A stretch of 64,000 nt of DNA from Isoetes taiwanensis (GCA_021234155.1 JAJEKV010000006.1:8089003-8153002); one strand, 5' to 3'; shown: positions 1 to 12,450, counted from the first letter of the stretch. Notes: a model not told the origin generated them from the letters alone. Numbers and translations are program-made.

Positions 1-1
1 T

Positions 2-187
2 GCATCTGCACCATCTCCATCCTCTACACCTGCTTCATCTCCATCTCCTGCTTCATCTCCACCATCTCCTCCTTCATCTCAATCTCCAGCATCTCCCCCA
101 GATTCTCCCTCTGCCTCCTCCACCACCACCATTGCATCCCTCTTCATCTCTGCCCTTGCCATCTCCTCTGCTGCCCTCCTCCTCTAA
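2..187 (+). CDS. C-terminal end of a GPI-anchored arabinogalactan-like protein (5' part outside window)
   Basis: Frame 2 is open from the window edge to a TAA at 185-187 and gives 61 residues. The first ~40 are a Pro/Ala/Ser/Thr stretch with repeated SP, AP and TP dipeptides, the context in which plant cell-wall proteins are hydroxylated and given arabinogalactan chains. It is followed by a small-residue stretch (SASSTTT, a plausible omega-site region) and about 18 hydrophobic residues ending in LLL at the stop. That is the layout of a GPI-anchor signal. The tail would place the protein on the outer face of the plasma membrane. The same tail occurs in AGPs, fasciclin-like AGPs, phytocyanins and GPI-anchored lipid-transfer proteins, so the missing N-terminal domain decides the family. 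No start codon is in the window. Confidence 0.75.
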   Translation, partial: ASAPSPSSTPASSPSPASSPPSPPSSQSPASPPDSPSASSTTTIASLFISALAISSAALLL

Positions 188-720
188 ACCCCTCCACCCC
201 TTCCACCATGTTTTATACTCATACCTCATTGCATCTTCACTCAGGGTCCTTCAGTTCCCTGAATGAGCTCTCATATGCTCTCCTGAGCATTGCTTTGCTC
301 AGCAGCTTTTTTGGTTAACTTATTTGGTTGTAGATCATTTTAGCTGGTTGGTTTATCCCTTGGGATCTCTAGAGTTTGTTTCTCAGCCTAAGGATCTTTA
401 GACTTCGTTTGAACCTTCATCATTGCTTTGCCTTGGAGCTCTCCTCGGATTATTCCTTGTGTTTGTCTTGTGATTCTTTTGTTCTCATTCTTCCCTGCCT
501 TTTTTGGTTGGGTCCTGTATTTCATCTACATTGTATTGCTATTCATAAGTGGCATGTTTTGCCCCGTTTGACAATATTTTTGTGCCATTGTTATTGTCTA
601 TCGTTTGTCTTTGCTAGATTCAGTTTTTATTGCCATGACTGTAGTTTGCAGTTTGCAATGGAATATATATCTCTGAATTTTGTTTTCCTTGCATTGATCA
701 ATGAAATGAAGTACAGGCAG
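188..720 (+). other. probable 3' UTR of the AGP-like gene
   Basis: T-rich sequence following the stop codon has plant 3'-UTR character: many TTTG and TTGT runs, then AATGAA-type near-upstream elements at about 691-705. The exact polyadenylation site cannot be fixed. An open stretch of 135 codons at 376-783 has no recognisable domain and I treat it as non-coding. Confidence 0.45.
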
Positions 721-783
721 GCATCTATGTTAGTAAATGATTCTTATGTCCCAGTTCATAAAGTCCCTCTTTTCCTTTACTAG

Positions 784-1740
784 TGCTCAAAGGCTATTGA
801 ATCCGTCTGTCTATTTCTATTTAAAATCGCGTAATGTAAGAATATGAATATGGAATTTAATCAATTGGGCTGTATTCAGACAACTGAGTTTTCGATTTAA
901 TAGGCCTTACAGAAGAATTTAAGGCTGTAACGAGAATACAGTGACAATATGGTCGTTCTGAACGTCTAGTAAAATCCAAGGTATGGTAAAGACGATCTGA
1001 TCTCAAGCACACAAAGAACCTGCATAAGATTAAGGATTCTGAAAAAAAGCTGAATTGCAGTCTTTCCCGTTATATTCTGAACAGAGAGAGGATGCTTCCA
1101 AACAAGCCAGTTACAGAAGCCCAGGAAAACTTGCACCTGTCATGGAGTGCACGTGATGAAAGTCTCGTTCATTGCGCCATTTTGCCGCCCGATTCTCTGC
1201 ACTCTTTTGCGGATCATTCCCTCAATACTTTCGAGTATTTTATCCTAACATCCATAAAATATCTCTAGTGCATCAGATTGTGATGCTCCATTTGAATCAT
1301 CTTGGGAGTGAGTCATGCAACAAATCCCCCAATAAACTAAAATTTGTGTCCTTGATTCTGGTTGTAATCATTTTACTGCATTTCTATTGGTATATGCATC
1401 CTAACTCGACTTCAAATATTCTATTGCTTTTATTTCACTTTAGGAGGCTTTGTCCCCACTGGTCTTTGCACTCTTCTTTTCATTGTTCTAGAATTTGACT
1501 ACTCCAACAATGTTCTTGGGCTAGGAGGGGTATAATTGTGGACCACTTAAGAATAGTAGACAGCCTATGGAATCTCCACATGTAATGAAATGGTTCTATT
1601 TATAAAAAGTTATAAACATTCAAATATTTGTGGATCAAGATTGAGTGATCAAGATTTGAACCTACTTTTTTTACCACTTTATGGTCTAGATTGAGACAAA
1701 ATTCATGTATTGAGCTACTATTGGAAAAAATGATCTATTT
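784..1740. other. no gene recognised
   Basis: AT-rich intergenic sequence. A 108-codon open stretch at 1172-1498 has no domain or codon-bias signal. No repeat was found apart from the start of the duplicated block that begins near 1741. Confidence 0.5.
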
Positions 1741-2300
1741 CACCATGGTCCACTATTAAGGACCCTCCCTTAGAGCATTGATGGGATGCTTATGGGAGGA
1801 TAATACAAACGGCTTTTTGGTCCATAACCAAGATTTGAAGAATAGTGGGGGTTCGAAAATTGCAAAGGGATTTTCTGGACACACCTATTTTTTCACGATT
1901 TAATATTTGTATAGAACCATATTTACGAGGTTATTTTGCTGGATGTTTGTCCTATTTATTAGCAAACGTGTTTTTCTAGTGTTGGTACACAAACAACTCA
2001 TTCTTGAAAAGCACTTGTAGACGACCTTTTGGATTTTCGGTCCAATTGCTGTGGTTGTTGCGTTCCATGTTGGAATTTGACAGTTGTGTCATTGACAACA
2101 ATAATTGTTCGGTTTCCTTGCTTTAAAGGGACGTGAGATGTACCTATATGTGATATACAAAAATGGCACTATGACTCAAAAATTGTTGGTCCTAATTTTT
2201 TTGTTGTTATAAGCAAAAATTTCATCATGATATCCCATTTGCAAAACGACAAAACATACTTCTACCTATATTGTGAGAAGGTTGTCCATAAGGGGATATT
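1741..2300. repeat. dispersed direct repeat, copy 1
   Basis: This block is repeated at about 2832-3300. Shared anchors include a 'ccatggtccactatta' segment, a block beginning 'tttacgaggttattttgctg', and one beginning 'ttcatcatgatatcccattt'. The copies differ by substitutions and indels, and their offset falls from about 1.09 kb to 1.02 kb along the block. It is probably an old non-coding transposon or segmental duplication. Confidence 0.7.
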
Positions 2301-2831
2301 TGTAGCCAAATGGCTATATTTTGAATGTTTTATTTTCATAAATCTGGAACTAAAGCTTAAAACATTATTATTGAAAATATATATATTTTTTAATTTTTTC
2401 GCTAATATTTTGACATTTCGTTCTCTCACCTTTCTTAAAATTAGCAGTGCATTCTTAAGTTCAGATATGGAACTTCACCTCTATTATCTATGTGTTTAGA
2501 ATCATAGATTCATTCCATATCACCCTTGTAGATCAAGTAGTTCGTTGCTAGCTCTAGCGACCAATAGTACGACACTAAAAAAATTGTCAACAACTGCTCA
2601 ATGCTATCTAAATATAATAGGCCTCCTTTGGATATCAAATCCCTTTAAGATGTATGCAAATTGACATCTAGCCTATTCCTGTTCAAATACCATAATAACA
2701 TTGGAAAGATTTGCCTGAGTTTTTATGAAGCAATTCAAGCAAAAAAAAAGTAATTGCCAGCATAACTAATCTAGAAAACCTATAAATACATCAAAGGCGC
2801 CTTAGAGGGAGGGAGGAAGGGATCTATTTTA

Positions 2832-3300
2832 CCATGGTCCACTATTAGGGACCCTCCCCTAATGCTTCGGTGACATGCTTATAGGAGGATAAACATGGAC
2901 AACAACAAACGACTTTTGGGCAATCTTGGTATAAAACCACATTTACGAGGTTATTTTGCTGGATGTATATCCTATTTATTAGCAAACGTGTTTTTGTAGT
3001 GTTGGTACACAAACAACTCATTCTTGAAAAGCACTTGCAAGACAACCCCAAATTGTTATTTGTATTTTTGGCCAAATTGTTGTGGTGGTTGCATTCCTTA
3101 TTGGAATTTGACAGTTATGCCATTGATAACAATAATTATTCAATTTTCTTGCTTTAAAGGGACATGAGATGTACCTCTACGTGGCATACAAAAATGGCAT
3201 TATGACTCAAAAGTTGTTGCTGCTAAATTTTTTTTGTTAATGTAAGCAAAAATTTCATCATGATATCCCATTTGCAAAACGACACACATACTTCTATATT
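2832..3300. repeat. dispersed direct repeat, copy 2
   Basis: Second copy of the block at 1741-2300 in the same orientation. It ends just before a small local duplication (3370-3400 and 3425-3450, each containing 'aaacacaacaaaggcaccc') and the (TG)n(GA)n microsatellite. No coding potential is seen. Confidence 0.7.
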
Positions 3301-3448
3301 TGTACTTGGCACCACTTGGCCAAGTGCTTTTTTCCTTCGACTCTTATGTTTGAAGTTTTACCTTTTCCCAGAAACACAACAAAGGCACCCTATTTTGTGT
3401 GTGTGTGCGTGCGTGTTTTTTCCTAGAAACACAACAAAGGCACCCTAT

Positions 3449-3590
<142 letters not shown>

Positions 3591-3599
3591 GGGGGAGGA

Positions 3600-4235
3600 A
3601 ATAAAATGAAATGAAATGTTGTATTATTACGTCTGTGGGACCATCAATTCTAAAAGACGTTCAGAAGATATCAAAGTCATATGCAATAGTATCTAATGCA
3701 TTCTCAGATAGAACACTATTAGAGTCCTCCCTCTCATTCTCGTCAAAATTTATAAGTAAAGAATCAAGAGTCTCAACAAGAGTTTCTTTTAGTTGAAAAG
3801 CTTCAACCAAATAGTCCCCGATTGTTTTACCTAGTAGAGCAAAGAACTGCATTAATGATGTATCGTTGATACCATATCTGGTCCTAAGAGATTGGTAGAT
3901 CGGGCACTTTAAGATGACATGCTCTTCGTCCTCCACGTCACATGATCTGCATAGCTTGCAGGTTCTAAGCTCATGAGGAATATCTTGCCAACGACCCGTC
4001 TCTACTCCCAAATGGTGGGAACTAAGCCTCATTCTACAAATTGTATATCACGTCTTGGTAGAGACCCCCTCAACGTTCGATTCAGCACCTCATAGTAATA
4101 CAACTTTTTTGTGCCTCGTCTACTCCACAATTTCCTCAGCACTGCTTCTCCTACCCATTCCATTATCCTGTCCTTGTTACTATTTAGCTCGTCTATATTC
4201 ATGCCCCACTTTCCAAGCCATTTTTGCATATCTGC
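3600..4235 (-). pseudogene. LINE family A, 5'-truncated copy 1 (ORF2 C-terminus and 3' UTR)
   Basis: Reading on the minus strand gives the last ~190 residues of a non-LTR retrotransposon ORF2. It includes the reverse-transcriptase-associated zinc domain: MRLSSHHLG, GRW, then C-x2-C (CKLCRSC) and a later H/C pair in EEHVILKCP. The same domain recurs in copies at 4402-5340, 12665-15840 and 16971-17546. The part at 4029-4229 is out of frame with that at 3661-4032, so the copy is dead. Its 5' end stops abruptly at the (TG)n(GGGAGA)n repeat near 4240, as expected for 5' truncation, and its 3' UTR ends at (GA)n. Confidence 0.85.
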
Positions 4236-4245
4236 ATACCATCTT

Positions 4246-4400
<155 letters not shown>

Positions 4401-4401
4401 T

Positions 4402-5340
4402 TTAGGGAGAGTACCGGTCTCCTCTTCTAAACATGAGTCGTAATCTTCTAAAAGTGTTTTGTATCCCCGTATATAGGAATTTACCAATCATCTTCGTAGG
4501 AAGTTTGAAAAATTCCACAAGGGTATTAGCTCGAACCGCATGATGCCCTCTTAGGTCTTGGTATGCTGGACATTGCAAAATGACATGGTTCTCATCCTCT
4601 AAGGTGTTTTCCTCACATAATCTGCACAACCGGAGTTCTTGCGGTATGTCCCCCCATCGTCCCACCTCAATCCCTAGATGGTGTGAGCTGAGACGCATCC
4701 TACATATTGTATGCCTCTTATGTAGTGAAATTTTCTCTCTCAGATAAGGCATTTCAACCAACTCTAGATTCATCCATTTCCTGTAGCTTTCCATTTTTTG
4801 TTTGCCTCTGCTCCACATTTTTTTTTTATTTTGTCCTCCACATACATCCTTGCCTGCAATGCATTTGATGGGATATTCTCAACCGCAATGTCCCATTTTT
4901 GAAGCCATTTAAGAACGTACCATCCCTTGCTCTCACTGTGCTTCATGGCGGCATGTGGTAGAGCTTGGTCATCCAAAACCCTCAATTTCCACACATGTAT
5001 GACTGTCTGGCATAATCTTCGCCTTCTAATTTCAGCAAGTAAGAATTTCTTTTGGACTCTTTCTACTTTCTTCCATCTGTCCAATGATAAATCCGACCCC
5101 CATATCACACACCCATACAAAACTGCCTATTGAACCAAGGAACAAAACAGTTTTTTCTTTAGTTCAAAATCCACAATATCCGCATTTTTGCATTGCCTCT
5201 GCATCGCAAATAAGGCTTTCAGCCCCCCATCAACTCTTTGATCTACTGTCTTATTCCATTTGTATGATTGATCTATTAGCAAGCCTAGATATTTATAGGT
5301 AGATACTATGTCCACCTTTTCCCCTTTATAATAGAAACAC
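4402..5340 (-). pseudogene. LINE family A, 5'-truncated copy 2 (RT thumb to zinc domain)
   Basis: Minus-strand segments at 5127-5315, 4770-5120 and 4402-4818 read in order as one ORF2 C-terminal third. They contain a 'YKYLG' motif just after the RT core, 'VIWGSDLSLDRWKKVERVQ', then MRLSSHHLG, GRWGDIP and a C-x2-C...H...C cluster (CRLCEEN, ENHVILQCP). Two frame changes and stops make it a pseudogene. The upstream end is cut near 5340-5370, where a Copia LTR begins. Confidence 0.85.
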
Positions 5341-5370
5341 GTATCTATCAGTCTTCTGAGTGCCTAATAT

Positions 5371-5694
5371 TGTCGAGATATATGATATCGAGATCACCAT
5401 CTTGTCGCTTGACAAAGACCGACAAAGACTCAAGACACACGTGTGTCGACTATGTGTTGAATCAAAGCACCTTATCAAGATCGAAAGCACCGACCTAACT
5501 AAGTAACGGCTGTTATTAGTGGGCGGTGGGTGAACGGCTAATACTATTCTTAGTATCACCGTTGTGTTTATATCATTGTACATCATGTATTGATAACATT
5601 GAATACAATTCCAATTTGCCTTTGTTTTGGGAGCTTGCGCTCTCGGATATTGGTGTGCATCCCCTTCTCTCCCTTTCTTGGTGCAACCTTGACA
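5371..5694 (+). mobile_element. Copia element 1, 5' LTR
   Basis: The segment starts TGTCGAGATATATG and ends ...CTTGACA, immediately before a primer-binding site. It is recognisably related to the reverse complement of the LTR at 47895-48252. Shared blocks include 'caccgacc', 'attagtgg', 'actattcttagt' and 'tcaccg'. The left boundary is inferred from that comparison and from the TG start. No second LTR was found, so the element is truncated. Confidence 0.65.
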
Positions 5695-5708
5695 TGGTAT
5701 CAAAGCAC
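5695..5708 (+). other. Copia element 1 primer-binding site
   Basis: TGGTATCAAAGCAC directly follows the LTR and is close to the TGGTATCAGAGC complement of plant initiator tRNA-Met used by most plant Copia elements. Confidence 0.8.
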
Positions 5709-5744
5709 TAGGTGTGCTGAGATTGATTCAAGATCAATACAGCA

Positions 5745-6300
5745 ATGGAGAAGGATGCAAGCTACAAATCAGATTACCTTCCTCGGGCGGTCATGCGATT
5801 CAAATCTTTGACTAACATTGTGTTTCCAAAGAATGGAAAAGTTTTAATGATCTTCATTCTCAAGGATGAAGGAGTTTGGGGAATTGTCAATGGCCAAGAA
5901 CCTGCACCGGATGCCAAGAATATTGCTGATTTGCATGCTTGGCAGCGCCGAGATGACAAGGCAATGGCATATATCGGGCTCTCTTTAGCTGACTCTATTC
6001 TTGATGAGTTCCAGCAAGAGAATAGCCGCTCTCATTGTGGCATGCTCTCATTGAGAAGCATGACCAAAAGACCCATATGATTGGGCATTTGCATGCTGAA
6101 ACGGCAAATATGCGCTGGGAAGAGATCGAGAGTCTTGACCAAGACTGTATGAAGCATGTTTTCCAGCAGATTGAAGCTTTTGGAGAACAGCATCAGATCT
6201 CACAATCGATGCAACTATTTTTCTTCCTCAGGTCATTACCTAATGCATTTGATTCTTTGTGCAGCAGTGTTGAACCACAAGTGGTTCAACATGTTTTTTT
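5745..6300 (+). pseudogene. Copia element 1 gag fragment
   Basis: The ATG at 5745 opens a Copia-type gag (UBN2-like), 50 bp after the primer-binding site. Typical pieces are an early 'VWGIV' followed by 'NIADLHAWQRRDDKAMAYI', then 'LIEKHDQKT' and 'QQIEAFGEQH...FFLRSLPNAFDSL'. The first part (5745-6080) is out of frame with the second (6035-6358), so one frameshift is present. The zinc knuckle and all of pol are missing. This is a 5'-end remnant of an element related to the Copia at 47.9-58.8 kb. Confidence 0.75.
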
Positions 6301-6309
6301 GATACCATT

Positions 6310-8220
6310 GATATATTTGGGGCAATGGTCAATAAGTGTAATTTGGGGCAATGGTTAATGGAGTGTTGTATGGTGGAGATAAAGAGGCAAAGAATTGAAG
6401 GGAGAAGATGAAGAGGTGCTTTTAACGGCCTTGATAAAGAGGTGGATATTGGAGAGCTCAGATTTTATTGTGAAAACTATAAACATTTTGAGGAGATTTA
6501 TTCTCCTCCTCTTCCTTCACGTTCAGAAATGGAGTAGTGGCAGTGCTCTAAGAGGAGGGTGGCAGCCTCCTCTTCATTTGTTGAAGGACCCTTGCAAGGG
6601 GTTTTTCTGTTGTATCAAGATCATGCTTTGTTGATGTTTATTGAAGAAAAGATTTCTTACTGTGCAAATTTTGTTGTCTTATGATATTGATATTCCATTG
6701 ATCTTTTCTTGAGATGTTTATGAGTGTTGGCCTGGATGGGGAACCAGGTTCAACATTATGGCACTCTCGGTGGGACTCTGTTCTTATGAGCAGAGTTTTA
6801 TTCCCCAAAAGAGCGTGATTCTCGTGATCGTAAATCGAATATCGAGTGCTTATTTTCATCAAGGTGTTGGATTTGCAACAAATCTCGCAGATATCAAGTG
6901 CTTTATGAAGATATTTCCCTCAATGTGTTGGCTTCTTGCAGCAATGCTGTTAATCTCAAGAGAAAGTCCGCTCTGTAGCAGACCAGTGGCTAGGTGCATG
7001 AGAAATCTATATGCAGAATATACAAAACTGCACTTGATCCTAGCTACCAAATCTGGGCAAATCTCAACCTTAGATCCAAGTTCTAACTATCATTTGTTCA
7101 TTAGATCTTGCCAACTCAACATAAAATCTAGGCCATCTAAACTCCTTGCAACTACCATGCTCCTCTAGATTCATGACACATCAACTTATCAACCATTGAA
7201 AATATTTCTCAAGGATTTTAATACTCCTTCAAGTTCGTAGGTTCTACTTCAGTACATCATAAATGCTTCCTCCACAATATTTGCACATTTTTTACATTTT
7301 CTCCACATTATACCCATATTGTTCTCTATTTTTGTACACATTTCATCAATTTAAGCACACCATGCAAAAATAGTCAAGATAAAACACACAAAAGTATCCC
7401 CCCATTAAAGAGTATTCATCGTCCCGATGAATTCTTCAAAAATCTTCTATTTGATCTTCATGTCTTCAACTTGGTCCTCAAAATAGCATCACAACTTAAC
7501 AAAAATCCAATGTCAAAATGTCTTCAAGTCTTCAAAAGCATCTATAGAAGTCTTCCAAGAAAAAGAAATACTAAAAACTTCTAACATCACTTCATCTTCA
7601 TCAATCATAGGGCGGCTAGTCCCATCTAGGTCAATGGCACCCTCACTCTACTGCCTGGTATGGCGCTCTATCCCTTTCACATCACTTATAATTTTTCATC
7701 ACTTTTTACATAGGTCATGGGATGTTGCTGCCTTTCTAGGTCAGCACATCCATCATGCCATCCATAATCACTTAAGTAAAAAATAAAACTTGTACAACTT
7801 CCTTTGATGCCTTCAAATAATAAAGGAATTCAAACATTAGACTTCATTAGATTGCAAAAAACAAAATGCCGACCATTGTATCTTCATGTTCTATCTTGGA
7901 CTTCAAATAACTTGTTGGAAAATAAATAGTGCCATTGTTTCTTGATCTTCAAGGTTGGACTTCAAAAATAACTCGAAGGAAAATTATTGCATGGGATTGC
8001 GTAAGACTTACCTTCAAATCTTCAAATTCATGGAAGAAACATCTTCGAGAATATCATAAAAAGTTCAATATGATGAGGTTAGGAAGACTTGAACTCGAGA
8101 TCAAGGGCTTAAAGACCAAGATCTAGACCAAAAAACATTGCCAACATTTGGTTTTTGAAGTTTTCATTTAATCTTTATCCCAAATAAATTTCCTTTATTT
8201 CCCTTCCTCTTCAACGACCC
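6310..8220. other. no gene recognised
   Basis: AT-rich sequence with many short stops in all frames. Open stretches at 6758-7168 and 6638-6862 carry no domain I recognise. A run of 'cttcaa'-rich sequence at 7430-8050 looks non-coding. Probably decayed transposon sequence. Confidence 0.45.
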
Positions 8221-8230
8221 CCTTCTTTTG

Positions 8231-8686
8231 GGGAAAAACTCTGAAATACCCTTATGTTTTGCTAAAATTAACAAAACGCCCCTAGTTTTGGGGGTATTTT
8301 AATGGAAATGATCATAACTTTTTTGTGATGATCCAAATGAGAATGAGCCTTTCAGATATATTGTAGAGGCGCTTGAGATCTTTCCATGAAAGTTAACATC
8401 TCCTGAATCGGATTCCGAAATCTCAAGTTATGGTCTCGTAAATCCCTCTGAAATTTCTACAATTTTCTTGTGTATTAAAAATATCATAACTTGTGATTTA
8501 AGACTCCGATTTGTACGATCTTACATTTGATGGAAAGATCTCATCCTCCTTTACAATAGCTCTGAAAGGCTCATTCTCATTTGGATCATCACAAAAAAGT
8601 TATGATCATTTCTATTAAAATACCCCCAAAACTAGGGGCGTTTTGTTAATTTTAGCAAAACATAAGGGTATTTCAGAGTTCTTCCC
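8231..8686. mobile_element. foldback MITE with ~200-bp inverted arms
   Basis: The left arm begins GGGAAAAACTCTGAAATACC and the right arm ends with its near-perfect complement (GGGAAGAACTCTGAAATACC on the other strand). Pairing continues inward through 'acaaaacgcccctag', 'tgatgatccaaatgagaatg' and 'agttatg' to a centre near 8455. The element has no coding capacity. G-rich termini of this form are common in Mutator-type elements, but the flanks (cttcttttg versus tttttttta) do not give a convincing 9-bp target duplication, so the superfamily stays open. Confidence 0.85.
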
Positions 8687-8689
8687 TTT

Positions 8690-9150
8690 TTTTTAGTAGG
8701 GTTGCCTAACCCGAGCTGCCCACTTTCCTGCGTTTCTAGCTATGCCACGTGTCGTGACACATCAGCAAAAATTATTGCAGGCCGTTGGATCTCCAATATT
8801 TTGCATCGACGGCCTGTAAAATTAGAAAATACCCTGAAAATCTGGTTGCCTTCCTTTGCGCAACGGAATTCCTTCTGATCTCTTTATTTTTCTTAACGGA
8901 GCTATCAACGTTCCAGTTGGATAGCTAGGTTGAGAAAGAATCGATCATCGCCGTTCTTGAGCAGTTGGACTGACGAAGTTGCAGTTAGGATAATCCCAAG
9001 ATTTTATTTGCAGGCGTTGAGTGGAGCAGACAACCACTTTTGGCCTTTCTTGCATCATGGCCGACCTCCATACTTCATTGCAGGATCATTTAGGGTTGTT
9101 TACACAGGTGAGTAAGATTTCATAGAAAATTGGCCTGCCAATTCAATGGA
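8690..9150. other. no clear gene; block with a related copy near 44950
   Basis: Begins with 'ttgcctaaccc' and includes a G-box-like 'gccacgtgtc' and 'gccgttggatc'. A diverged relative lies at about 44950-45080 ('ttgcctaaccc', 'gccacatcacc', 'gcatcgacg', 'aattagaaaat'). The 61-codon open stretch at 8930-9115 is not recognised. Confidence 0.35.
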
Positions 9151-10860
9151 GAATTGCCCAATAAAGCCGATAGTGCTCTTATGTCCAAAGAAGATGGTGT
9201 TAAAGATCTAATTGAAGTGCCTGGAGTTTTTCAAGTCGGGACTCGGCACTAGGATTGATAGAGTCGCCGCCAAGAACACCAAAGGATAAACGAGGATGCT
9301 GGCTAGAGTTCAGAAAGACGGAGTATAGCCAGTGGAAGCATGTATTGAGTTATTATAGGCAAACTCAGCTAATAGAAGATAATCGACCTAATCATCCTAT
9401 TGGTAATTGATGAAACACCTCAAATATTGTCGAGAGTCTTGTTAGTGTGTTCCACTTGCCCATTACTTTCTGGATGATGATTGGATGTCAGTAAGCATTC
9501 AATATGCAATAACTCCAAAAGCTGCTTCCAAAAACCTACGACGAGTACTGGGGTCCACGATCGACAATATTGTTTGGCAGTCCATGAAGTCAGGCTACTT
9601 TACGAAGGAATCAGATGTTCTTTCATTGGTGATAGTGACGTTGTAGGGAATAAAATGAGCCTTCTTAGAGAAGCGAGCAATAATGACCATGATGGCATCA
9701 TGTCTGGCAGCTCGGAATAAAGTCCACAAAAATACTCTTCCAAAGACCATCTGGAATAGGCAGTGGCTGAAGAAGACCATGAGGAAGATGTCTCAAAACC
9801 TTTGCTCAACAGCAGATATCACAAGATCGAACAAAAATTTCGCGAGAGCGACCAAGCCCAAGCCACCAATACTATCGACTAATAAGTTCAAGAGCCTTGG
9901 CTACTTCAAAATATCTAGCCGTAGGCGAGTTATGACAAGCCTGAAGAATTCAAAGTCGAGAAGCACCATCTGGAACATACAGAAGCCCATCATGGAATAG
10001 AAGTCCATCTTAAATCTCAAAACGATCATAGTCTGACTGCAGTTGCATTGGAGGGCAGAGATGCTCGAACAGACTCCGACAAGGTTGTATCATGAGGCCT
10101 CTTGAACAAAGTGGTAACCATAAACTGGAACCAATCATGCTCTAGGATAACATGTAATTGCTGATCAAAAGGGAGATCACCCGGCTTAGGCTCAAGATAG
10201 GAGCGTCGAGACAAAGCATCAGGCTTCCATTGGAGAGGTCCAGGACGGTACTTAATCAAGAAATCAATACGGTATAATATTTGAGTATGCCACCGAGCCT
10301 GGCGACGGTTGAGCACTCGAGCAGACTGAAAATATTCCAGATTTCGATGATCTGTATGGACTGTGATCTTATGAGGAGATCCTTCTAGAAAATGTCTCCA
10401 CTCCTCGAAAGAATCAACTATAGCTAACAACTCCTTGTCAAGAATTGGATAGTTGATTTCGGTAGCCTGGAACTTTTACGAATGGTAGGTGATCGGATGT
10501 AGCTCATGGTCATACCTCCCCCTCCCCCCCCCCCCAAGTGATAGGACACCGCCAAAGAGAAAAACAGAAGCATCTATTTCGACAACATATGGGTGAAGGA
10601 TCTGCATGAGCAAGAACTGATGCCGACGTAAGGCATGCTTTAGAATAATGAAAGCAATTTCTGCTTCTACACTCCATTCAAATGGCACAGCCTTTGTTGT
10701 GAAGCGTTCAAAGGAAGGACAATATTTGAATAATCCCGAATAAAATGCTATAGAAGTTGGCAAATCTAAGACACAAGGCCCCCAAAAAACATCATCATTA
10801 GTTTTTTTCAACATTTTTTGTATAAAACCATGATAACAAAGTAATATCACTAAGTGGGTT
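9150..10860 (-). pseudogene. Ty3/Gypsy pol remnant (RT end, RNase H, integrase)
   Basis: Read on the minus strand from 10850: the end of RT and start of RNase H ('FEWSVEAEIAFIILK', 'YVVEIDAS'), then 10430-10026 RNase H with 'VHTDHRNLEYFQ' and 'ARWHTQILYRIDFLIKYRPG', as in Ty3-type RNase H. Next, 9595-9809 carries the integrase core ('[19 protein letters not shown]') and 9420-9560 the downstream integrase piece ('HHPESNGQVEHTNKTLDN'). Frameshifts and stops separate all blocks. No LTR, gag or protease was identified, so this is an old internal fragment. A run of about 12 C residues at 10524-10535 lies in it. Confidence 0.85.
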
Positions 10861-12149
10861 AATGTGTTGAATAACCATCAGCAGTTCCATACCACAATTT
10901 ACCATCATAGTTCTTGACGATAGTCTTTTTATATTGTTTAATAGCTTCTTTTATTGCTACGTTTTAATTATGTAATGTAGGCCATAAATCGCTAATGGTT
11001 TTGGCTTGCATTGTTTGTGATTTTCTGATGAAGTTGTCTATATATTTCCATATGAATTAATGCAATAAAAACCAACAATTTTTTATCGAAGAATATAGGC
11101 AACTGCCAATTGTTTTTCATCAAAATAGTGCAGCCTTAACCTTTTTTTTTTTTCCAATGCAATTGGTATTGATTTAAAGCAATTGTTATACATTTACTTC
11201 ATCAAGTTATACATTTACTTCATCGAATTATCAAACCATGGTTTGTTTTACATACTGATATTAGTTTATTCAATAAAGTAACGTTCATTCAACATTCCAT
11301 TGTTATTTCAAAGGAGAAAAAACCTGTAGTTTATATAGCCAAAAGCATTAACAAAATTGAAGTTTCAATATTAAAAAATAGCTATACAAAGTAATGGTAA
11401 TTGATCTGTATGATGTTTCAGAAATCCTACATAAATAGATATTACACAGCTCAAAGGTCTAGGGATTTGAAACCTGGTGTTACCAGTTAGCCAAGACAGC
11501 TTACACTTTAATTGCACATACCTAGAGAGAGTCAAGCAATTGGAACTCTTCAACTTTAGTCGCTTCAAGTGCAAGGCACTCATCTAAGTTGTTAGCAACC
11601 ACCAGGCTGTATCATCCATGGCCACAATAAAAATAGAGTTCTCAAAAACCTTGTTACCTCCGTCCTTGTACAATCCACCACGACGTCGAAGGGGACGCGT
11701 CCTCTAATTTCAAGTCACAGTGCTGCTCAAGGTTCTCCTATGCAACAAAAGACATTGATCATGCACATCTTGCATCCAACACCTTTGTCTTCAAATAAAC
11801 CATTAATCCATGCATGAATAGAGGACCAACTATATTACGGTGGCAATACCTGTCAAACCAAAGAATTTCTAGAATTTATATCACTCACAAAAGAAGCATT
11901 ACTTTGCAAATCATAAATTAGAAAGCAATAAATAATGTGGCATCATAATTTTTGTAAAGTGCATAAAATGTAATAGACTAAAAATGAACCTTCTGAAGAA
12001 ACAGTTTATGAGCACACTTATATTTGCTATAATAGATAGATAGATCAAAATTTACTCTAGTACATCTATCAATTGATAAAAGGTCCAACTCGTCAACAGT
12101 TCATTCTAGTTCTAAACATAAGTTGACAGACCTGAATAGGAGGCTCGGA
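10861..12149. other. no gene recognised
   Basis: AT-rich intergenic sequence. The only structure noted is a short tandem copy of 'aagttatacatttacttcatc' near 11185-11225. Open stretches here have no domain signal. Confidence 0.5.
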
Positions 12150-12446
12150 TAAATAAATCAGTAAACTAAAGTTTGTAACGAGTCTGCAGCAGTGCAGCCA
12201 CAACGCAACGAGTTTGCATTTTTGTTTCAAGTTCAGACTGAAAGAATTTCTTTTGAACTTTCTCAAGCTTTTTCCAAGTCTCCAATGCCAATCCAGGACC
12301 CCATACTTCACATTTATCAAAACTACAAATTGGGCCAATGTTATATAAAGCATTCTTTTCAAGTTGAAGCTCCATATCTTTGCTTTGCACATCTATGCTG
12401 CATTGCATATAGTGCTTTGAGGCCAGCATTTACTTTTTGAGATTGT

Positions 12447-12447
<1 letters not shown>
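12150..12447 (-). pseudogene. LINE family A, internal fragment
   Basis: The minus strand encodes '[12 protein letters not shown]' and, after a frame change, 'EVWGPGLALETWKKLEKVQKKF'. These match the region just after the RT core of the other LINE-A copies. Its upstream end abuts the (GA)n repeat at 12451, which in turn abuts the 3' end of the full-length LINE-A. Confidence 0.8.

Positions 12448-12450
<3 letters not shown>

Noticed and set aside
376..783. 135-codon open frame
   Set aside because: It lies in the T-rich 3' flank of the AGP-like gene, is Phe/Cys/Leu-rich as expected from T-rich DNA, and has no domain.
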